Shown one piece after another: positions 43,261 to 51,711 of a DNA stretch of 64,000 nt. Position 1 is the stretch's first letter. Every line of letters begins with the position of its first letter. The stretch comes from Atopobium sp. UBA1382 (GTDB lineage Bacteria; Actinomycetota; Coriobacteriia; Coriobacteriales; Atopobiaceae): the NCBI GenBank assembly GCA_002305805.1, contig DBQY01000015.1, forward strand, positions 27,139 through 91,138. The letters are read 5' to 3'. The position numbers were made by a program, and so were the translations under genes. Below the pieces are notes generated by a model. It searched no databases, was not told the origin of the DNA, and saw nothing but the letters and a program-made list of their open reading frames with translations.

Positions 43261-43486
43261 GCAAAACGAACGCTCGTGATGAACGGCCCCGCTTTCGTCT
43301 GCAAAACTGGCGCTCGTGATGAAGGAATGAGGGGCCATCTTGGCGTTCGGAGAGCTGTGCGCAACGTTTTCCCTGTTGGCGCCAAACCGCAGACCGCCGC
43401 GCGCCCAAATATGTCGATTTCCTTTCATCACGAGCGGCACTTTTGCAGGCGGCACACCCCGCTTTCATCACGAACGACACTTTTGC
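43261..43486. repeat. 226-bp four-site symmetric repeat element, copy 2
   Basis: Four 23-bp copies of GCAAAA-N4-CGYTCGTGATGAA: forward at 43261-43283 and 43301-43323, inverted at 43424-43446 and 43464-43486. Each pair starts exactly 40 bp apart and the element is symmetric about 43373.5. It fills the 321-bp region between divergent def and trmL; nothing else was recognised there. Copy 1 is at 17308-17533 with identical overall length. Confidence 0.78.
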
Positions 43487-43524
43487 ACAATATGAGACGC
43501 AATCGTCGTCAGCAAGGAGGCTGA

Positions 43525-44100
43525 GTGTTCAACGTTGTGCTCGTGGCGCCGGAGATTCCGGCCAATACGGGGAACATCGGGCGTACCTGCGTGGTCACCG
43601 GGTCGCGGTTGCATCTCGTGGGCCCGCTCGGCTTCTCCCTGGACGAGCGGGCCCTACGCCGCGCCGGCCTCGGCTACTGGGAGAGCCTAGACGTCACCGT
43701 CCACGAAAGCTGGGACGCGTTTCTAGAGACGGCTGGCCCCGGGGCCCGCCTGCATCTCCTCACCAAGAAGGCGCGGCGCACCTATGCCGAGGCCCACTAT
43801 CAAGACGGCGACTACCTCGTCTTTGGCTGCGAGAGCGTGGGGCTACCGGAGACGCTGCTCGCCGCGCACGCGAGCCGCTGCGAACGCATCCCCATGCTTC
43901 CAGACGCGACGTCACTCGAGAACGCGCGAAGTTGGGGCGCGCCGGGAGAGAGAGGCGACCACGCGGCCCTTCTCACCCGGGACGTCTGCGGCAACTTCGT
44001 CGACCCCGAGGACTACCGCATCAGCGCGCTCAACCTCTCCAACGCCGTTGCCGTCGTGCTCTACGAGGCCCTGCGCCAGACCGGCTTCCCGGGCATGTGA
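43525..44100 (+). CDS. trmL: tRNA (cytidine(34)-2'-O)-methyltransferase, SPOUT family
   Basis: A 191-residue SPOUT methyltransferase. FNVVLVAPEIPANTGNIGRT near 2-21 and LVFGCESVGLPETLLAAH near 88-105 are typical, and the knot region ends SALNLSNAVAVVLYEALRQT near 165-185. It methylates the wobble ribose of some leucine tRNAs. The family is usually about 155-160 residues; here roughly 30 extra residues (around 120-155, GAPGERGDHAALLTRDVCGN) separate IPMLPDA from the final SLNLSNA-type block. The start is GTG behind AAGGAGG. Confidence 0.92.
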   Translation: MFNVVLVAPEIPANTGNIGRTCVVTGSRLHLVGPLGFSLDERALRRAGLGYWESLDVTVHESWDAFLETAGPGARLHLLTKKARRTYAEAHYQDGDYLVFGCESVGLPETLLAAHASRCERIPMLPDATSLENARSWGAPGERGDHAALLTRDVCGNFVDPEDYRISALNLSNAVAVVLYEALRQTGFPGM

Positions 44101-44109
44101 GGGCGAGAG

Positions 44110-45122
44110 GGCCGGCGCGCGCACTCGGCGGGCGCCGGCCGCGGCGAGCTCGTCCACGGTCTTGCCCTCGGCCTCGACGCCCCACACCTCGGTCGCGAAG
44201 CGCGCGAACTTCTCGGGCGCGCCGCCCATCATGTGCCGGTACATCGTGGGGTGGATGACGGCCAGGCCGAAGCCGTGGTTGCAGTCTGTGTAGGCGCCGA
44301 GCTGGTGCTCGATCATGTGCGCCTGGAAGGCCGTTGCCTTGCCGATCTTGAGGATGCCGTTCTCGGCCATGGCGCTCGCCCAGAAGAGTTCGCCGCGCGG
44401 GTCCAGGTCCTCGGACGCCGCGATCATCTTGCGCGTGTTGTCGATGATGCAGCGCATATTGGCCTCGGCGATGAGGTCGGAGAGGTTGTTGTCGTGCGGT
44501 GCGCCGAAGTAGGTCTCCATGCTGTGACTGAGCATGTCAAACGCCCCGGAGAGCGCCTGCCGCATGGGGGCGGAGAGCGTGTAGGCCGGATCGAGCACGG
44601 CAAAGCTGTGGAAGGAGCCCATCATGCCGTTCTTCTGCTTGGTGGCCTCGTTGGTGATGACCGCGCCGTTGTTCATCTCGGCGCCCGTGCCGAAGATGGT
44701 CACCACGGCGCCGCAGGGAATCCCGGCGCCGGGCTCGGGGAGCTCGTGGTTCTCGAACTCCATGGTCCACAGGTCGCGACCCTCCACGCCTGGACCGAGA
44801 CGATCTTCACGCAGTCGATCACGCTGCCGCCGCCCACGGCGAGGATGAAGTCGACGTTCTTCTCGCGCGCGAGCCTCGCTCCCTCCTGGACCTTGGCGTA
44901 GGTGGGGTTGGGCATGATGCCGTCGAACTCCACCACGTCCTTGCCCGCCTTGGCGAGAAGCTCCATGACCGCGTCGTAGACGCCGTTGCGCTTGATGGAG
45001 CCGCCGCCGTAGGCGAGCATCACGGTCTTGCCGACCTTCTCGAGCTCGCCGGGCAGGCTGCGCGCGAGGGCGCCCTCGCCGAAGCGAACCGTGGTGGGAT
45101 AGCTGAAGTCAAAGCTCTGCAT
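44110..45122 (-). pseudogene. Iron-containing alcohol dehydrogenase, frameshifted and 3'-truncated
   Basis: The N-terminal part (45122 down to about 44790) reads MQSFDFSYPTTVRFGEGALA... to VGGGSVIDCVKIVSVQA, typical of NADH-dependent butanol/alcohol dehydrogenases of group III. Homology then jumps to another frame (VEGRDLWTMEF...IPCGAVVTIFGTGAEMNNG) and continues through the Fe-binding His region (HMIEHQLGAYTDCNHGFGLA). It stops near 44140 at GKTVDELAAAG, about 60-100 residues short, where a GC hairpin (44110-44140) and the trmL end begin. A single-base frameshift plus loss of the 3' end means no functional enzyme. A sequencing error could explain the frameshift but not the truncation. Confidence 0.82.
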
Positions 45123-45218
45123 GGTGCCTCCCTGAGTGGAATCCGGTACCGTCACACCGTACGGCGCAGGGTGGCCCCAGGGAAGTTCCGCCTCGTTGGG
45201 GTCCTATAACGCGACGGT

Positions 45219-46121
45219 TCAGACCGTCTCTGCCCCCAGCTCCGCACGGACGGCGTCGAGAAGGGCCGACACGTGGTCGCTCGGATCCGGCGCGTACATG
45301 AGCCCGTAGGTGACCGAGCAGTCCCATGTCGTCGGCAGCGTCTTGAGGAGCGGGTGCACGCTCTCCCACATCTGGAGGGAGGCGAGGGCGGCACCCGAGC
45401 TCGCGCACTCGTTGAAGACCTCGGCCTTGTACTGCTCGAAGTCGCGCACCTCGATCTGGGAGTGCTCGCGGCGGACCTCGTCGCGCAGGCGGTCGATGTC
45501 CTCGTTCCACCCGCGCTGGATGAGCATGAGTGCGTGCCCGTGCAGGTCGTCGAGGCCGACGCGCTCGAGGCTCGCGAGGTCGCTCTCCACCGGCACGGCG
45601 CAGACGAGCGGCACGCGGGCGAGCGGGAGCCCCGCGCATCCGCGCTGACGCAGGAACTCGTCGTCGAAGACGCCGGCCACCACGTCGATGTCCCTGCCGA
45701 AGCTGGCGAGTATCTGACGCGAGTTGACCCGCGTGTTCTCGAAGCTGACCACCTGGATGGCCATGGAGGGGCACCGCCTGCGCACCCGCTGCCACAGGGC
45801 GGAGAGGTGCGTCACGGGCGTCATGAGAGAGACCCCCACGCGAATCACGCGCTTCTCGCTCCTCTCGGCGGAGCGGGCCCGCTCCACGGCCTCGTGCGAG
45901 TAGCTGATGATGTGGCGGGCGTCTGCCAGGAGGGACTCCCCGGCCTTCGTGAGGGTGAGGCCCCGGTGCGTGCGATTGAAGAGCGTGAGGCCGAGACGCG
46001 CCTCGAGGAGGTTCATCTGCTTGATGACGGCGGTGGGGGTGATGTAGAGCGCCTGCGCGGCAGCCGAGAAGCTGCCCGACTCGGCCACCTGCACGAACGT
46101 GTCAAGCTGCGGGTTGTACAT
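45219..46121 (-). CDS. LysR family transcriptional regulator
   Basis: A 300-residue LysR-type regulator. The winged helix-turn-helix is FVQVAESGSFSAAAQALYIT, PTAVIKQMNLLEARLGLTLF and NRTHRGLTLTKAGESLL (residues 9-67). The effector-binding half follows from about residue 93 (IRVGVSLMTPVTHLSALW). It is divergent from a secreted flavodoxin gene, with LysR-type ATAACC/GGTTAT sites between them, and lies upstream of the decayed alcohol dehydrogenase. Those genes suggest a redox-linked inducer. Confidence 0.92.
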   Translation of the reverse strand: MYNPQLDTFVQVAESGSFSAAAQALYITPTAVIKQMNLLEARLGLTLFNRTHRGLTLTKAGESLLADARHIISYSHEAVERARSAERSEKRVIRVGVSLMTPVTHLSALWQRVRRRCPSMAIQVVSFENTRVNSRQILASFGRDIDVVAGVFDDEFLRQRGCAGLPLARVPLVCAVPVESDLASLERVGLDDLHGHALMLIQRGWNEDIDRLRDEVRREHSQIEVRDFEQYKAEVFNECASSGAALASLQMWESVHPLLKTLPTTWDCSVTYGLMYAPDPSDHVSALLDAVRAELGAETV

Positions 46122-46154
46122 GGGGACTCCCTCGCGTCGGGGACACGAGGAGGT

Positions 46155-46213
46155 TTATACCCAGAGGTTATAAGGGCGAATCCGCACGCGCCGACGTGTG
46201 AACCCCGGGGTTA
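46155..46213. promoter_or_regulatory. LysR operator candidates between regulator and flavodoxin gene
   Basis: TTATACCCAGAGGTTATAA (46155-46173) is a near-palindrome, and AACCCCGGGGTT is a perfect one about 46202-46213. The first closely resembles GATAACCCAGGGGTTACAA before the other LysR gene at 57230-57248. Confidence 0.55.
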
Positions 46214-46316
46214 TGGGCACTCGACCCATGGAGACTTCTCCCCCTCGGGGGGACCGCATAGGCTGGGGACGGACGCGCGCGACACGCGCGAGACGGCATC
46301 AAGAGAAGGAGACGCC

Positions 46317-46973
46317 ATGAACGTCACGGAAGACAGGTCCCTCACACGTCGCCAGCTCCTGAAGGGGGCTGCCCTCCTCGCCTCGCTCGCGCCCGCGGGA
46401 GCGCTTCTGAGCGGCTGCGCCGCCTCCTCGGACGCGAGCGACCCCGCCGCGGGCGACGCGGCGACGGAGCCCGCCTCGTCCCCGGACCCCGGCTCCGTCC
46501 TCGTCGCCTTCTACTCCGCCCAGGGGCACACCGGTCGCGTGGCGCAGGCGGCGGCCGACGCGCTCGGGGCAGACCTGTTTGCCATCACGCCCTCCGAGCC
46601 CTACTCAAACGACGACCTCAACTACAACGACTCCGGCAGCCGCGTGAGCCGCGAGCACGAGGACGAGAGCCTGCGCGCGGTCGAGCTCGAGCGGGTCACG
46701 CCCGACGGATGGGACGGCTACGACACGGTACTTCTCGGGTACCCCATCTGGTGGGGCATCGCCGCCTGGCCGACGGACGGCTTCGTGAGCGGCAACGACT
46801 TCTCCGGGAAGACGGTGATCCCGTTCTGCACGTCCGCGAGCTCGCCGATCGGCGAGTCCGGCTCCAACCTCGCCAAGCTGGCAGGCACCGGCGACTGGCA
46901 GGAGGGGCAGCGCTTCTCGAGCGGCGCGGAGGACGACGAGGTGACCTCCTGGGCCCAGGGGCTCGCGCTGTAG
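46317..46973 (+). CDS. Exported flavodoxin lipoprotein
   Basis: A 218-residue protein. MNVTEDRSLTRRQLLKGAAL has a Tat-type RRQLLK motif, and the signal ends at lipobox LLSGC. After an Ala/Ser/Asp linker the flavodoxin fold starts at SVLVAFYSAQGHTGRVAQ, the FMN phosphate loop being SAQGHTGR. GYPIWWGIAAWPTDGF near 150 is the second FMN-binding loop. It should be an extracytoplasmic FMN electron carrier. The ATG has an AGAAGGAG site and lies on the other side of the LysR operators, so it is probably a target. The next gene encodes a flavin-binding reductase. Confidence 0.9.
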   Translation: MNVTEDRSLTRRQLLKGAALLASLAPAGALLSGCAASSDASDPAAGDAATEPASSPDPGSVLVAFYSAQGHTGRVAQAAADALGADLFAITPSEPYSNDDLNYNDSGSRVSREHEDESLRAVELERVTPDGWDGYDTVLLGYPIWWGIAAWPTDGFVSGNDFSGKTVIPFCTSASSPIGESGSNLAKLAGTGDWQEGQRFSSGAEDDEVTSWAQGLAL

Positions 46974-47038
46974 ACTTGACGGGAAGGACCGCGCACGGCA
47001 GGACGGGGCCGGCGCGCACGGAGTGATTGGAGACTCAG

Positions 47039-47605
47039 ATGAAGAAGGACCTCGGCGTCCAGCCCGCGCTCTACCCGATGCCGGTGCTCATGATCGCCAC
47101 GTACAACGAGGACGAGACCGTCGACGTGATGAACATGGCCTGGGGCGGTGTCTGCGCGCGCGACATGGTCGCGCTCAACATCAGCCGCGGCCACAGGACC
47201 ACCAAGAACATCGAGGCGCGCGGCGCCTTCACGCTGAGCGTGGCGGACGTGGCGCACCTCGACGAGTCGGACTACTTCGGCATCGCGAGCGGCAACAAGG
47301 TGGCCGACAAGTTCGAGCGCACCGGCATGACCGCCGTGAGGAGCGAGCGCGTGGACGCCCCGGTGGTGCAGGAGTACCCGATCACGCTCGAGTGCAGCGT
47401 GGTCGAGATGCAGGACCAGCCCTACGGCCTGCGCGTGCTCGGCCGCATCGAGAACGTGCTGGCCGACGACGCCGTGCTCGACGAGAGCGGCAGGGTCGAC
47501 CCCGCCAGGCTGAACGCCTTCGCCTTCGACCAGTTCCAGAGCGGCTACTACGCCATGGGCGAGAAGGTCGGCCAGGCCTGGGAGAGCGGCAAGCGACTGG
47601 CATAG
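47039..47605 (+). CDS. Flavin reductase-like FMN-binding protein
   Basis: A 188-residue protein of the flavin reductase-like (flavoredoxin) family with a split-barrel FMN-binding fold. MPVLMIATYNEDETVDVMNM near 14-33, ALNISRGHRTTKNIEARGAF near 45-64 and SGNKVADKFERTGMTAVRSE near 85-105 match the family. It probably reduces FMN or passes electrons to a partner. It starts 66 bp after the exported flavodoxin gene on the same strand with a TTGGAGA ribosome site, so the two may be co-transcribed, although one acts outside and one inside the cell. Confidence 0.9.
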   Translation: MKKDLGVQPALYPMPVLMIATYNEDETVDVMNMAWGGVCARDMVALNISRGHRTTKNIEARGAFTLSVADVAHLDESDYFGIASGNKVADKFERTGMTAVRSERVDAPVVQEYPITLECSVVEMQDQPYGLRVLGRIENVLADDAVLDESGRVDPARLNAFAFDQFQSGYYAMGEKVGQAWESGKRLA

Positions 47606-47632
47606 CGCGGCTGGCAGTGCAAGGACGCCCAC

Positions 47633-48592
47633 TCACCGTCTCCCCCGAGAGCGGGCGCTCGCCTCCGCCCATGCGTCGTAGGCGTCGTCGCCGCGATGGT
47701 CGGGCGCGTCGTAGCGTCCGGCGAGCAGCGAGCCCACGGCGGTGGTGACCTTGCGCGCTCCGGAGACGTTGAGGTGGTCGCCGGCGTCGTAGCTGTCGGT
47801 CGCCCAGTCGATCTCCACGAGGTCGTCGCCCACGTTGAGGTCGACGTAGTCCAGGCCCAGCTCCCGGGCGACCCGCTCCACCCCGTTGTGTCGCGCCGTG
47901 CTCCAGTTCCTGGTGCTCGGCGTGCTCAGGAGCACCAGGCGCGCGCCCTCGCGGTCGCACATCCGCTTGATCTCCTCGAGGTAGAGGCGGTTGAGGCGAG
48001 GCAGCGCCGCGACCTTGTCGCTCGGCGCCATGTGCCCGGAGGCGTCAGCCGCTCGCGTCCCCCTCCCGGGTGCGAATCCCTTCTCCTCGTCGGTCCACGT
48101 GGCGCGCACGGGGGCGACGAGGTCCTGGACGGTCAGGCTCTTCCAGCGGTCGTGGTACTCGATCGCGGGCAGCGCGTCGCTACCGGCGCGCAGAAGCGCC
48201 TCCCCCGTCGTGAAGGGGCGGAAGAGGCAGTTGGTCTCGAGCACCACCACCCGCGGGTCCTGCCCCTCGAGGGCGCCGGCGAGAAGGGACCGCGTGTAGG
48301 GGAGCTTCTGGGCGGCCGTGCCCAGCACGTACGACGTGACGCCCCGCTCGTCCCAGAGCTGCAGCGGCGACACGGAGGTGTAGATCTCTGAGTCGCCCAG
48401 GAAGAGCACGTCTATGCTGCCCGCGGGCTCGCCGGCCACCCCGTGGGCGCGCTCGTCGTGCTGCCCGAACGCCTCCTGGTTGTTCTTGGGCGCGAGCACA
48501 TGCGAAATGGCGAGGAAGACCGCGACGGTCGCGACCGCGGACAGGGCCACCTTGAGCAGCCCGGCCAGTACGTGCGTGATGCGCTTCATCAT
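47633..48592 (-). CDS. Membrane-anchored SGNH-like protein (DltD-like role)
   Basis: A 319-residue protein with an N-terminal membrane anchor (residues 8-30) and an extracytoplasmic SGNH/GDSL-like domain. The probable nucleophile block is VLFLGDSEIYTSVSP near 62-76 and the Asp/His end block SYDAGDHLNVSGARKV near 265-280. The pairing with an upstream MBOAT gene, a carrier protein and an adenylation enzyme matches the DltD position of teichoic acid D-alanylation loci and the AlgX/AlgJ-like position of acetylation loci. It probably completes acyl transfer to an exported polymer. It is the last gene of the cluster. Confidence 0.82.
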   Translation of the reverse strand: MMKRITHVLAGLLKVALSAVATVAVFLAISHVLAPKNNQEAFGQHDERAHGVAGEPAGSIDVLFLGDSEIYTSVSPLQLWDERGVTSYVLGTAAQKLPYTRSLLAGALEGQDPRVVVLETNCLFRPFTTGEALLRAGSDALPAIEYHDRWKSLTVQDLVAPVRATWTDEEKGFAPGRGTRAADASGHMAPSDKVAALPRLNRLYLEEIKRMCDREGARLVLLSTPSTRNWSTARHNGVERVARELGLDYVDLNVGDDLVEIDWATDSYDAGDHLNVSGARKVTTAVGSLLAGRYDAPDHRGDDAYDAWAEASARSRGRR

Positions 48593-48625
48593 GAGACCCC
48601 AATCGACGGGACCGCCCCGGCGGCC

Positions 48626-50212
48626 CTAGAACGACGCATACATGGGGTCCACGGGGACGTACCCCGCTCCGTAGGCCCCAAAGACCACCGTGAGCACGAG
48701 CAGCGCGCAGCACGCCGCCCAGCGCGGCACCGCCCCGCGACGCCAGACGGCCTCAACCGGACGCACCCCGCGCTCCCTCAGCGCCCCCACGACGAGCAGC
48801 GCGACCACGAACGCGGCGACCACGGCAAAGTCGGCCGCGTCCATCCCCGCCGTGAGGGCGGTCCCGTCCACGAGCGACTCCGCCCTGAAGCCGAGGGTGG
48901 CGCGCCGGAGCAGCCGCAGGCCCTCGAGGGCGCCCGACGAGCGGAACAGCAGCTCGCCGGCAATCACCGCCAGCAGCGTCCTCGCATGCTGGAACGAGCG
49001 CCAGAGGGCGCCGTCGCGAGCGACGCCCAGCCGCTCGCAGACGGCCTCCGAGGCGGGGGCCAGAAGGCCCCCGGCCCAGATGAGGACGAAGTAGTACAGG
49101 CCAAAGAGCAGGTACTGCGTCCCGGCGCCGTGCCACAGGCCGTTCGCCAGCCACACGCACAGCAGCGCCGCGCCGCTCGCCGCCGCCGGCCCCACGCGGT
49201 TGCCGAGCGCCCTTCGCGCGCACGAGGTGAGCCGCTTGACAGGGGCGCTCAGCGAGACGGGATAGAACACGTAGTCCCTGAACCAGGCGCCCAGCGTGAC
49301 GTGCCAGCGCTGCCAGAACTCGGAGGCGGTGCGCGAGAAGAACGGCTGACGGAAGTTCTCGGGCAGGCTCACCCCAAAGACGCGCCCCATCCCGCACGCG
49401 ACGTCCATCGTCCCCGAGAAGTCGCAGTAGAGTTGCAGGGTGTAGAGGGCCGCCGCGAGCGCGACCATGCCCCCGTCATAGGAGCCGGGGTCGTCGAAGA
49501 CCGTGCGGACGAACAGGTTGAGGCGATTGGCCACCACCATGCGCTTGGCCAACCCCCAGAGCACCCGCACGCCTCCCGAGAAGAGGCCCTCCGCCGTGAC
49601 GGGCGCCCCGGCCCAGAGGGCCGGTGCCGTCTGGTCGTAGCGACAGATGGGGCCCTCCATGATCTGGGGAAAGAACACGAGGTAGAGGGCGAGGCGCGCC
49701 AGGTTGCGATCGGCTCGGACGCTTCCGCGGTAGACGTCCACCAGATAGGACACCGCCTGAAGCGTGTAGAACGAGATCCCGATCGGCAGACCGACCGAGA
49801 GGGCAGGGGCAGACGCGCGCCCCAGCGGCGACAGAAGTCCGCAGACGAAGCCCGCGTACTTGAGGACGCCGAGGATGCCGAGGTTAACCGCCACGCCCGC
49901 CGCGAGCACGAGGCGCATCCGACGCCCCCAGGCGCGCCGCGCGTGCCGCCGGTCGACCCCCGGCCGCGCGAGGTCGGCCGCACGTCGCTCCGCCAGGGCG
50001 CCGAGCGCGAGCCCCGTCCCCCAGACCGTGACCGTCGAGCCGACCGCGAAGGCGAGGAGCGGACCGCTCAGCGCCCAGAAGAAGGCGTAGCTCGCCGCCA
50101 GGAGCACCGCCCAGCGCGCCCGGCGCGGCACGACCTGGTAGCAGGCGACCGTCGCGGGAAGAAGGACGAGCAGGAACGCCGCCGAGAAGTACGAGCTCAT
50201 GTCCAGGTCCAT
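48626..50212 (-). CDS. MBOAT-family acyltransferase (DltB/AlgI-like)
   Basis: A 528-residue membrane-bound O-acyltransferase with about 11-13 hydrophobic segments. Conserved parts include LPIGISFYTLQAVSYLVDVY near 142-161, YLVFFPQIMEGPICRY near 175-190, LYCDFSGTMDVACGMGRVFG near 262-281, the EFWQRWHVTLGAWFRDYVFY block near 298-317, and the catalytic His in ANGLWHGAGTQYLLFGLYYF near 360. In Dlt systems this protein moves the aminoacyl group from the carrier protein across the membrane. It starts 3 bp after the carrier protein gene. Confidence 0.93.
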   Translation of the reverse strand: MDLDMSSYFSAAFLLVLLPATVACYQVVPRRARWAVLLAASYAFFWALSGPLLAFAVGSTVTVWGTGLALGALAERRAADLARPGVDRRHARRAWGRRMRLVLAAGVAVNLGILGVLKYAGFVCGLLSPLGRASAPALSVGLPIGISFYTLQAVSYLVDVYRGSVRADRNLARLALYLVFFPQIMEGPICRYDQTAPALWAGAPVTAEGLFSGGVRVLWGLAKRMVVANRLNLFVRTVFDDPGSYDGGMVALAAALYTLQLYCDFSGTMDVACGMGRVFGVSLPENFRQPFFSRTASEFWQRWHVTLGAWFRDYVFYPVSLSAPVKRLTSCARRALGNRVGPAAASGAALLCVWLANGLWHGAGTQYLLFGLYYFVLIWAGGLLAPASEAVCERLGVARDGALWRSFQHARTLLAVIAGELLFRSSGALEGLRLLRRATLGFRAESLVDGTALTAGMDAADFAVVAAFVVALLVVGALRERGVRPVEAVWRRGAVPRWAACCALLVLTVVFGAYGAGYVPVDPMYASF

Positions 50213-50215
50213 GGG

Positions 50216-50449
50216 CTAGAGGTCCTGCTCGCGCAGGCGGCACACGAGCGACCAGATGCCGTCGAGCGAGTTGAAGCTCTCGGGTACGATCTCCACGGCG
50301 GGCACGACGACGTCGAAGGCATCCTCGAGCTCTGCGACGAGCGAGATGATGGTCAGCGAGTCGAGCTCGCGACTGTCCACGAGGTCGTTGCGCCCGCGCC
50401 AGTCGACGCCCGGCTTGAGCTCGTCAAGAATGTCAAGAATCGTGTCCAT
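50216..50449 (-). CDS. Acyl/peptidyl carrier protein (DltC-like)
   Basis: A 77-residue carrier protein, MDTILDILDELKPGVDW... The phosphopantetheine serine is in VDSRELDSLTIISLVAELED near 33-38 (DSL). The size and helical pattern fit DltC-type aminoacyl carriers. It would be loaded by the adenylation enzyme encoded two genes upstream, and its product used by the MBOAT encoded next. The ATG at 50449 has a GGGAG site; longer in-frame starts upstream overlap the decarboxylase gene and are rejected. Confidence 0.92.
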   Translation of the reverse strand: MDTILDILDELKPGVDWRGRNDLVDSRELDSLTIISLVAELEDAFDVVVPAVEIVPESFNSLDGIWSLVCRLREQDL

Positions 50450-50511
50450 GGGTACTCCCTTCCCCCCGGGCTCGGCCCGGGGACCATCGTTTCGGGGCGC
50501 GCGAGTCCTCC

Positions 50512-51711
50512 TCAGCGCGCGCTGACGGACGGGGCGTTGAACCGGTCGGTTCGCACACCCTCGCGAGCGATCTCGGAGGCGCCGTCCGCGCCCACGAGCA
50601 CCACGCACGGAAGGTCGCGGCTCAGGAAGAGCGCCATCCCCTCGGCCGCGCAGTAGGCGCCGGAACGGGAGAAGGCGAGCAGCGAGCCCTCCGCAAGGCC
50701 CGCGAGCGGCAGCTGCTTGGCCAGGATGTCGTTCGTCGTGCAGAGCGAGCCGCACACGTTCCAGGGGGCCTCGCCCGCGCCGCTCGCCCCCGACCGACCC
50801 CCCAGCAGCCGAACGGGCGGACGGCGCATGGCCATGGACTGCCCGTAGTACACGAGCTGGTGCACCCCGCCGTCCACGATGGCGTAGCGCTGGCCGGCGA
50901 CCTCCTTGGCGTCCACCACGCGCGTGAGGTAGGTCCCGCAGGCCGCGACGAGGCTTCGCCCGAGCTCAAGGGTCACGCGGGCGGTGCGGGGCAGGTCGTC
51001 GATCGCCTCGGCGAGCCCCTCGAGCAGCGCCCCCTCGTCCGTCTCGTCCCCCTCGAAGTACGCGACGGGCAGCCCGGGGCCGTACTCCACCTCTGCCGTC
51101 TCCAGGCCGCACCCGTCGCGGAGCTCGCATGCGAGCTCGCCGAGGCGCGCCACCTCGCGGCTAATCCGCCTGACCGAGACCTTCTGGGTCCCCGAGAAGA
51201 ACTGGACGCCCCTGAGCTCGAGGAAGGGGTCGCCCGTCGCCTCGCGGGCGGCGCGCTCGAGGTCGGCCCGGTCGAGGCCGAACTGGTTGCCGCTCGACAG
51301 CCGCAGCAGCACGGGCACGCGCAGGCCGCGGGCGCGAGCGACGCGCCGCACGAGCGCGAGCTGAGAGGCCGACTCCACCGTGACGACCGACGGCACCCCG
51401 GCGGCCCTGACCGCGTCGTCGACCGTCGGCTCGTCCTTATTGACCCCCGAGAGGACGACCTTCTCGCCAGGAACGCCGAGGGCGCGGCAGATGCGGAGCT
51501 CCCCGGGGGAGCAGACCTCGAGGCGCTCGACCAGGGGCTCGAGCGCCGGGAGCACGAAGGCATTCGCCTTCACGGCGTAGCAGAGCGCGACGTCGCGCGG
51601 CAGCGCGGCGCGCAGACGGGCCACGCGGGGGGCGAGGTCGCGGGTGTCGAACGCATAGAGGGGCGTGCCATGGTCGTCCGCCAGGCGAAGGAGCTCGTCG
51701 TCGCTCAGCAT
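50512..51711 (-). CDS. Type III fold PLP-dependent decarboxylase (DAP/ornithine decarboxylase-like)
   Basis: A 399-residue alanine-racemase-fold decarboxylase. The PLP lysine is in DVALCYAVKANAFVLPAL near 40-57; EYGPGLP near 207 and LELGRSLVAACGTYL near 250 fit the phosphate and substrate regions. The second active-site block is VCGSLCTTNDILAKQLPL near 325, with Cys and Asp where diaminopimelate decarboxylases have CESxD. That CTxxD form resembles decarboxylases in exosortase-associated and carrier-protein pathways such as BtrK-type glutamyl-ACP decarboxylase. The gene overlaps the adenylation gene by 7 bp. It is therefore expected to act on the amino acid, free or carrier-bound, of this pathway. 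Confidence 0.88.
   Translation of the reverse strand: MLSDDELLRLADDHGTPLYAFDTRDLAPRVARLRAALPRDVALCYAVKANAFVLPALEPLVERLEVCSPGELRICRALGVPGEKVVLSGVNKDEPTVDDAVRAAGVPSVVTVESASQLALVRRVARARGLRVPVLLRLSSGNQFGLDRADLERAAREATGDPFLELRGVQFFSGTQKVSVRRISREVARLGELACELRDGCGLETAEVEYGPGLPVAYFEGDETDEGALLEGLAEAIDDLPRTARVTLELGRSLVAACGTYLTRVVDAKEVAGQRYAIVDGGVHQLVYYGQSMAMRRPPVRLLGGRSGASGAGEAPWNVCGSLCTTNDILAKQLPLAGLAEGSLLAFSRSGAYCAAEGMALFLSRDLPCVVLVGADGASEIAREGVRTDRFNAPSVSAR

Noticed and set aside
45123..45218. Possible operator or terminator between the LysR gene and the dehydrogenase pseudogene (CGGTAC/CCGTAC strings).
   Set aside because: Arms are short and imperfect, and the downstream gene is broken; not enough to support a feature.
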